Shown here: piece after piece, positions 57,097 through 64,000 of the stretch
How positions within the stretch are numbered: the first letter of the stretch is position 1
Layout of the letters: each line of letters opens with the position of its first letter
Source of the DNA: Bryoerythrophyllum caledonicum
Lineage: Eukaryota > Streptophyta > Bryopsida > Pottiales > Pottiaceae
Length of the DNA: 64,000 nt
NCBI GenBank assembly: GCA_963971425.1
Contig: OZ020521.1
Coordinates: forward strand, 26,738,012 to 26,802,011
Reading direction: 5' to 3'
The notes under the pieces: generated by a model
What the model was told of the DNA's origin: nothing
Databases searched by the model: none
The model's input: only the letters and a program-made list of their open reading frames with translations
Translations under genes and position numbers: made by a program

Positions 57097-58914
57097 TATT
57101 AGAAATGCTATCTTGTAAGCGGTGAGCAGCAAATACTCTTTAGTTTAGAGGTTTTGGCATATTTTTTTAAATTGTTAAAGTGCACCACCTATGACAAAGG
57201 TTTATATTCAAATTGTTTTGAGAATTTTAACTATATTTTTGGAATTGATACGAGGACAAAAGTTATGGAATGTATCAAAGTAAAATTTAATTTGGAGAGA
57301 AGGAACAATGTCATAATCATCATATACACACAATTCTCTATGCAATGACACAATCATTCCAATGTCCAAATATATATCCATGCATATACACATACAAAAA
57401 GTGTTCTGTTGCATCCAAAATATATATATTGCAGTCATGATGAATAAAATAAATTACAACAAGGAGGATATATCATCAATTTTAGATATTGAACTTTTCA
57501 TAATTAAGAATACGATTTCTTTCAAAATTATGATATGACCATATTTGATAAAAGAATACAAAAGGGTATGCACATTTTTTATGAACAAGTATTAAGACCT
57601 TAATACAAACTTTGGGATAGACAAGCTACAATGGACTCCAAACTATTGAATTGAATCTTCACCCTCTGTTACCTATCTATATAAAAATGCTTGCTCCCCT
57701 TGAAGTAACTACAAAATCATAGTACATTGTGGAGATTGGTAGGAATCAAATGTGACACATTTGAAACAATCTAATTCCAAGTTGGAGGTTATGGATGGAT
57801 TTGGAGATGAGGTTCTCAAATACATAAACACATACACATTCAAATAATGATAGTTCAAAACAAAAATCCATTATTAAATACTCCAAGGTAGCATACCAAT
57901 CTTTCTAATATTTTTATATGGACAATTTTTATGGACTCTAAGAATTCTATTGGAGAGAAGGTTGTAGATCAACGACAAGAACCAAGCAATGGAAATATTG
58001 AGACCATTACAATGCCCATTTTCATAACTATAAGCCACATGGAAATTCAAATAACAAACAAACTCAAAATTACGAATCCTCCATTGAAATATCACTGGAG
58101 CAGTGTCCTCCAATTCATCCATCACTATTGTGTAAATCACTATCTAGTTTGTGGACTTTGACAATTGCGTCTTTGTCAATGAAATGATGTACTTTAAACT
58201 TAAAAGGAGCAGTCCGTGGAGAAGGTGGAGGAGACCAAAGTGTTGCAAGTTCATTTGCAACACCTTCAACATAAGAAGGGAAAATTAAAGACCCTGGAGG
58301 GCTTTAGTATTCCTTTCCATACCGCGATAGCACTCCCTCATGAGGTGTTGATTAGGAAGTCATCAACAGCGTTAAGAATTGTCTGCTTGAAAGGTATATC
58401 ATGTAAGTGTTGGTTTACATACTCATCGTTTAGTATTTTAACAATTGCAGAAAAGTCACTAAAACCATAGAAGACTTATTTACAAATCATCTTCGATGAT
58501 GTCTTTACCTCAAGTTTATCATTGTCCTCCAATGGTTGTCTATTTATTGTTTTGAAACAATTTTTGGAACCGTAGATCAAACTTCTGTGGATTGGGGGAA
58601 TATAAAAACAAATATTTGATCAAATAAGTTCTTGTCCTACTCAAAAGCAATCGTATGGCACTTGTGGCTTTTCCAAGAACAAACAAAAGCCCCTACACAT
58701 CAAAAACTTGCAATTAGAAGATACATGACAATAGAAAAAATGACCAAGTTGTAAAAAAAATTAAAAAAACGCGTTAGTTAGTGTCATGAGATCCATAACT
58801 ATGTCTTCTTCCTTTGTGCATAGGTCCATTGAAGCCTCAAAGAAGGTTTTCAAATTTTTACGTGCCCCCCGCCATGGCTTACTTGTGCTCAAATAGAATG
58901 TGAGAGACTAATTT
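57097..58914. other. AT-rich DNA; weak, decayed coding traces only
   Basis: The minus frames near 58140-57874 and 58700-58200 read like eroded coding sequence but cannot be assigned. No confident gene. Confidence 0.3.
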
Positions 58915-59530
58915 ATTTACCCTTGAGAGGTGGGAGTAGTTCTATTACACTAGCCTATGTCCCATGGCCATATGCTTAGTAAAGAGAATGAACAAACACT
59001 ATAGTCACGCCGGTCTCCTTCGGATACCGGAGTTCTTATTTTTCTGAGAGAAATTGCATACAATTAGGGTGGCTGGGAAGAGAAAGGAGCAAGCCGTTGA
59101 TGGCGAACCACTTGGATTTCTTGTAATAGTTGGCCAACTCCACCCAAGCAATAACTTCATTCAATATGAATTTGGAGTCCGAATAGAAGGCAATTACCAC
59201 AACATGGTCTTTGAGAAATTGAGATGCAAGCTCAGAACACTTTTGAACCCACCTCCACTCCTTCCTTTTGCTCATCTCATCAAAAATATGGAGCTGGTTC
59301 TATACTAGAATGTTGAAAGAGGCAAAAAACCCAGTGACTGATAAGCTTTTGGGAACATCAAGGTTGGATAGTGTCTACCCTCGAGAGGGGAGAGTAGTTC
59401 TATACTAATAAACCTATGCCTATTGGACATGGATTTAGCGGTGGAACAAACATACACTTTATTTACTCCGGCCCTCTTCAAACAGACACTTTACTTACTC
59501 CCTTCAAGAACCGGAGTTCTTCTTCTTTCT
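58915..59530. repeat. Imperfect direct repeat, about 465 bp apart
   Basis: 58915-59050 and 59381-59530 share GAGTAGTTCTAT.ACTA, CCTATG...GGCCAT or TGGACAT, GAACAAACA, and a CTCCGG...CCGGAGTTCTT end. A 79-codon minus frame between them (59275-59036, SELASQFLKDHVVVIAFYSD) may be a relic of a gene I cannot identify. Confidence 0.45.
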
Positions 59531-59946
59531 GGGAACATCAAAGATCATCATGTCTACCTATGGATTGAAACTTTCCATGCCCATGTAATGTTTTTTCTTG
59601 CTACGTATATGTTTAAAAATCCAAGAAGAAAATGCAATCAAAATTTTGGGCTTATCCAACCTAGTGAGATCATTAAAGACAGACTAAATACTTGAATCGC
59701 CTTGTCAATGAACATTGACTTTGGTTGTAGAATCTTCCACGTCAATAACCGGAAATAAAAAACTATTTGTCAAGGCTTCACCATAAACAAAAAATGTTGG
59801 CTACTCGAGGAAGGAGAAATGCCTAGCGGCAAAGCAAGAACTGAAGCGGCAATGAATCCTTCAAGATCCAAACTTAACAATAACATTTCCAAGCCTTCTT
59901 TTCCAAACTACATGCGCCAATACTTTGTTTCATGCAGAAATTCACA

Positions 59947-60146
59947 NNNNNNNNNNNNNNNNNNNNNNNNNNNNNNNNNNNNNNNNNNNNNNNNNNNNNN
60001 NNNNNNNNNNNNNNNNNNNNNNNNNNNNNNNNNNNNNNNNNNNNNNNNNNNNNNNNNNNNNNNNNNNNNNNNNNNNNNNNNNNNNNNNNNNNNNNNNNNN
60101 NNNNNNNNNNNNNNNNNNNNNNNNNNNNNNNNNNNNNNNNNNNNNN
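59947..60146. other. Assembly gap (200 N)
   Basis: Exactly 200 unknown bases, a conventional scaffold gap size. Frames drawn across it are meaningless. Confidence 1.
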
Positions 60147-60359
60147 CATCTCCCATGCATGGATCTGAGTCTTTCAATTCAAGATACCATCGACGTTGCA
60201 CAAGGTGGTGCTCGATAGACCTCCGGTTTTGTGCATCCGCAAAAATGCACTCCAAACTTGCAGTATTGATCCACTTTTTGAAGCGGATGAATAATTGCCT
60301 CCTTTCCAATGACAATAACACGGAAGGATAGTCCTCTTTACAGTCTTTTTTGTAACCAT

Positions 60360-62630
60360 CTACGATAAGAACTCCTCCCCTTTATAATAGTTGATGTAAA
60401 TAAGGATAACTCTATATTAGATTAATATGTTAGTATTATTAAGTTGTAAATGTTTATAATTGAATACATACTATTCGTTAATAATGTTATGATATTCAAT
60501 GTCTTGTGGTCAATTGGTCCAAATAATGTTTATATATTTTGGTTCAAAAATATATAGCATAAAATTTGTTGATATACATCTCTAATTGCAACAACAAAAT
60601 ATCAATTTGTATTAAAATTTACAAGTATTTAAAGAACATGATATTTGGTGTCATATCAAATTGTGAAAAAGATTCTATATCATCAATAGGTACTTAAATT
60701 ATATTTCATTCAATGAATCATTACAAGAATTTACTTACAATACAAAAGTAGATGAAAATGCACAATTTTTTTATGTTGTAGATTCTAAATTTTGATATTT
60801 TATTACTTTGGATGATTAATTAAATTATGGATTAGAAAAAACTATATGATTTGTAATCAAAGACTTTGAATCTTACACATAAATCATCAATATATTCTTA
60901 AGGTGCATGTATTTTAACTACCCTATTTTTGCTTGCAATTGATTACTATGCGTACGTTTGCTTTTGATTACTATGCTTGCTTTTGATTACTATGCGTGCG
61001 TTTGCAATTGATTACTATGCGTACGTACACATGCTATACGTTTGCTTTTAAAAAACCTATCTATTTTTAAAATTAAAAAAATATTTTGTAGATTATAAAG
61101 AATATTATGTAAATGCCTTAGCTTAATTGAAATAGACTCATGGCTTGGTAATCAACATACCCTACCACCTCATCTCTTATATCATATAAATTTAAAGAAT
61201 AAACTGGATTAATGGCCACTATCACCAAGCACTCTTGACTAAAAACTAGCTACTGGTTATTGATTATTCATTACTAGATTCTATTGTAGGCAAACTTCAA
61301 CTTAGGTACTTCTATGTTGAATAATTAACTATATGGTTAACATCCATTTTGCTTTTCAAAAAGCATTTAACAATCATTATCAAGGAATCACAAACTAATA
61401 TTTGGCACATTTTGACATGAATGAATTTTGGACCCAAAACCTTAGAGCTCCAATTTGGAAGCCTCAAGTATTAATTTTCAAATATCAAGGCTTACCTAAG
61501 CGTATTTGACCTTTGATGTTTTCATCCTCTACATACTTTAGTTATTAACATTTTTCCAATTTTAGCAATTCACCTTATAATTTTCCAAAATAATTTGGCA
61601 TGCCTTTATTATATTTATTTAATCCAAACTTTGAGTTCATCTATGGTAGTTATATAAAAATATCTACTTTTAAAAAAGACAATTGATAATATGCTAATAG
61701 GTATTTATAGTAAAGTGTAAATTACTAAAATTAGACAACATTTCTATTTTGCTAACCTATATCATGTGCATATAAGGTGTATGGAGAAAAAAAATTGCTT
61801 CTTTATTTTGGTCTTAAAATCATAATATGCTTCTGAAGGAAAAATGAGCTGTATAGATTGTTATTATACTCATCATGATTGAAAGACGTAAGAGAATCGT
61901 TTTAAAAGATAGATCTAAATTCAACATTTAAATTTATAAAAAAATCTTGAAGAATTCTAATGGGTCTTGAATATGTTTTTAAAGTTTGCAATCATTTTAA
62001 AGACATGTGACTACTATGCTTTCCATGACAATCCTTTTAAAACTAAATCAAAATGAAAAATAATATTTTATCAAAGAATAAATATTAGACTATTTTAAGG
62101 TACGTCTACATATAATTATGTTATATATACAAGATATTTCATAACTTAGTCATCATAAAAATTTAATACCGCAAACCATAAAACTATAACAATGAATTTT
62201 TTTTACCAATCATCACGTTCAATCTAATTTTCAAGATTTTTGTGTTTTCAATTATCAAAACATTCATTATTAGACATCATTTTGTGTAGTCTTTCTTTTT
62301 GGGTAAAAATTGGTTGTTTGCGTCTAATTTTAAATATATGATGATAAAATTTCTTAATATTTTTTTCCAAAAGAACTCATTATCAATAATGAAGTAGTAG
62401 AGATATGAGATTTATTTGTGAAATCAGTCAAACTTTCAATACTTCTTTTGATCTTGATATTATTATATGTTCTTGATACTGTTAGCTGTTCTTGATAGCT
62501 AATTGTCGTACCACAGGTTTTCAAAAATAATTTAGTTAGGTAGTTTAGGGTGTTAAAGTTAAACCAGAAGCTTAAGTTAAGGCATCAATCTAAACTAGGA
62601 TTAGCCCCTAAGTAGAATTAGGGAAAGAGG
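60360..62630. other. Very AT-rich intergenic DNA
   Basis: No gene recognised on either strand. A small minisatellite of TTGATTACTATGCGTACG-like units lies at 60943-61030. Confidence 0.5.
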
Positions 62631-62719
62631 AATAAGGGGTTATTTTGAAATCCTTATTAGGGATAACGGAGATCCCAGACCTAAGCCTAGACCCAATCTT
62701 AAAAACTCACTAAAGCCAG

Positions 62720-64000
62720 GGATAACCGGATCACCTCAACTTTCACCGAGGCGAACCTCAGGAGCGCAAGGGCAGAAACCAGGAACCCCGGAGGGCGGAA
62801 CTCCCGAGAGCTTACCAGGGAGGGCGGAAAGGCTCAAGGCGGAACTCCTGGGAACGCGCACCACCAGGCGGACAGGCTGAAGGCGGAACTCCTAGGAACG
62901 TGCACTGCAAAGGTGGATAAGCTGGGCCCAAGACCCAAGGGCACACCAGCGAAGAAGGCAGAAGGCGGAACCCGGTTAAGTTCACCAAGGGTGGAGGACG
63001 TCTCCGGAGGAGCGTAGGTCCGGTGCAGTGGACAGGCGGAAAGCGGAACTCCCGAGAGCTTACCGGCGTAGGCGGAAGGCGGAAGGCGGAAACCCGAACG
63101 CACACCACTAGGGCGGAAGGCGGAAGGCGGAGACCCGAACGCACACCACTAGGGCGGAAGGCGGAAAGCGGAGACCCGAACGCACACCACTAGGCGGACA
63201 GGCGGGAGGCAGAACTCCCAAGCACGCACCTGCGAGGACGGAGGAACTCCCGAGAGCTTACCAGCAAGGAAGAAGGCGAAAGGCGGAGCCCGAACGAGCC
63301 CCACCACTAGGCGGACAAGCGGGAGGTGGAACTCCCAAGCGCGCATTTGCAAGGGTGGAGGAACTCCCAAGCAAGCACTAGGAAGGCGGAACCCTGAGCG
63401 CGAAGTCCCGAGGGAGGAGGTCAACTGCGGAGGAGCTTGTCAACTAAGGTGGACAAGCTAAGCGCGAAGCCCGAAGGCGCACCAACGAGGACACGCGGGA
63501 GGGCGGAACTCCCGAGAGCTTACCAACACAGGTGGAAGGCGGAGCCCCGAACGCGCACCACTAAGGCGGACAGGAGCAAGGCGGAACTCCTGGAAACGCG
63601 CACCACCAAGCGGACAGACTCAAGGCGGAACTCCTGGGAATGCGCACTGCAAAGGTGGATAAGCGGGGCCCAAGATCCAAGGGCACACCAGCGAAGAAGG
63701 CGGAAGGCGGAAGGCGGAACCCGGTTAAGTTCACCAAAGGTGGAGGACAACTCCGGAGGAGCATAGGTCCGGTGCAGTGGACAGGCGGAAAGCGGAACTC
63801 CCGAGAGCTTATCGACGTAGGCGGAAGGCGAAGACCCGAACGCACACCACTAGGGCAAAAGGCGGAAAGCGGAGACTCGAACGCACACCACTAGGCGGAC
63901 AGGCGGGAGGCAGAACTCCCAAGCGCGCACCTGCGAGGACGGAGGAACTCCCGAGAGCTTACCAGCAAGGGCGACAAGCGGAAGGCGGAGCCCGAACGAG
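62720..64000. repeat. GC-rich tandem/higher-order repeat, runs off the window
   Basis: Built from short GGCGGAAGGCGGAAC, CTCCCGAGAGCTTACC and CGAACGCACACCACTAG modules. A larger unit of about 742 bp is visible: the stretch at 62902-63075 recurs at 63644-63825 with few changes. Open frames on both strands (Pro/Ser-rich or Arg/Lys-rich) result from the repeat and GC content and are not called genes. The transition from AT-rich DNA is abrupt at about 62640-62740. Confidence 0.85.

Noticed and set aside
59819..60331. Open frames running through the N gap
   Set aside because: The gap is unknown sequence, so the frames have no meaning.
62812..63894. Pro/Ser-rich and Arg-rich open frames in the terminal repeat
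   Set aside because: They exist in several frames at once and follow the repeat period, so they are not protein-coding evidence.

Overview
The window is nuclear DNA of a land plant. Evidence: spliceosomal introns, plant-type genes (a DUF506 protein, an inositol-phosphate/L-galactose-1-phosphate phosphatase with ten coding exons, the calmodulin-like end of a calcium-dependent protein kinase), copia, MULE, CACTA and Harbinger-type elements, and AAACCCTAA-type telomere motifs. The DUF7869-type gene and its partner proteins recall families I associate with bryophytes, lycophytes and ferns, so a seed-free plant is my best guess; this is an inference. A 200-N assembly gap lies at 59947-60146.

Left third (1-24.05 kb): one decayed Ty1/copia retrotransposon on the minus strand has been split twice. 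Its LTR, primer-binding site and gag N-terminus lie at 22.7-24.05 kb; its gag C-terminus, protease, integrase and reverse transcriptase lie at 5.58-1 kb. The first insertion is a 2.68-kb CACTA-type element (2661-5338, TSD TTG). The second is a 17.1-kb DNA transposon (5581-22694) with 29-bp terminal inverted repeats and a 9-bp target duplication GCAATTGCC. Excising the large element restores an open gag frame. It carries three decayed multi-exon genes: an FCP1/NIF-like HAD phosphatase (minus), a ParB-like protein with a possible DNA-methylase-like end plus a coiled-coil basic protein (minus), and a DUF7869-type transposase-like protein (plus). About twenty copies of a 27-36 bp palindrome (core TTTAGCTCGA...TCGAGCTAAA) lie only in its introns and spacers, including a 47-bp-period array just upstream of the transposase-like gene. 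This large element is the most novel object in the window.

Middle (24-41 kb): an apparently intact DUF506 gene with TATA box and a short uORF (25.5-27.1 kb); an inverted duplication of a CDPK calmodulin-like domain (29.4-32.3 kb), one arm with a 23-bp deletion; a family of TTAA-flanked elements with ends CCCCTAAAGGACC; and an intact IMP/VTC4-like phosphatase gene (37.6-40.03 kb, minus).

Right (41-64 kb): a 9.9-kb Mutator-like element (41544-51445, 10-bp TSD GCGGATTGAA) has inserted into one of the TTAA elements. It carries a nearly complete MULE transposase (plus) and a convergent minus-strand zinc-finger gene whose upstream side includes tandemly duplicated Pro/Ala mini-exons and a captured alpha-mannosidase fragment. 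Beyond it are more TTAA elements, long AT-rich DNA with no recognisable gene, and from 62.7 kb an abrupt GC-rich tandem repeat that runs off the window.
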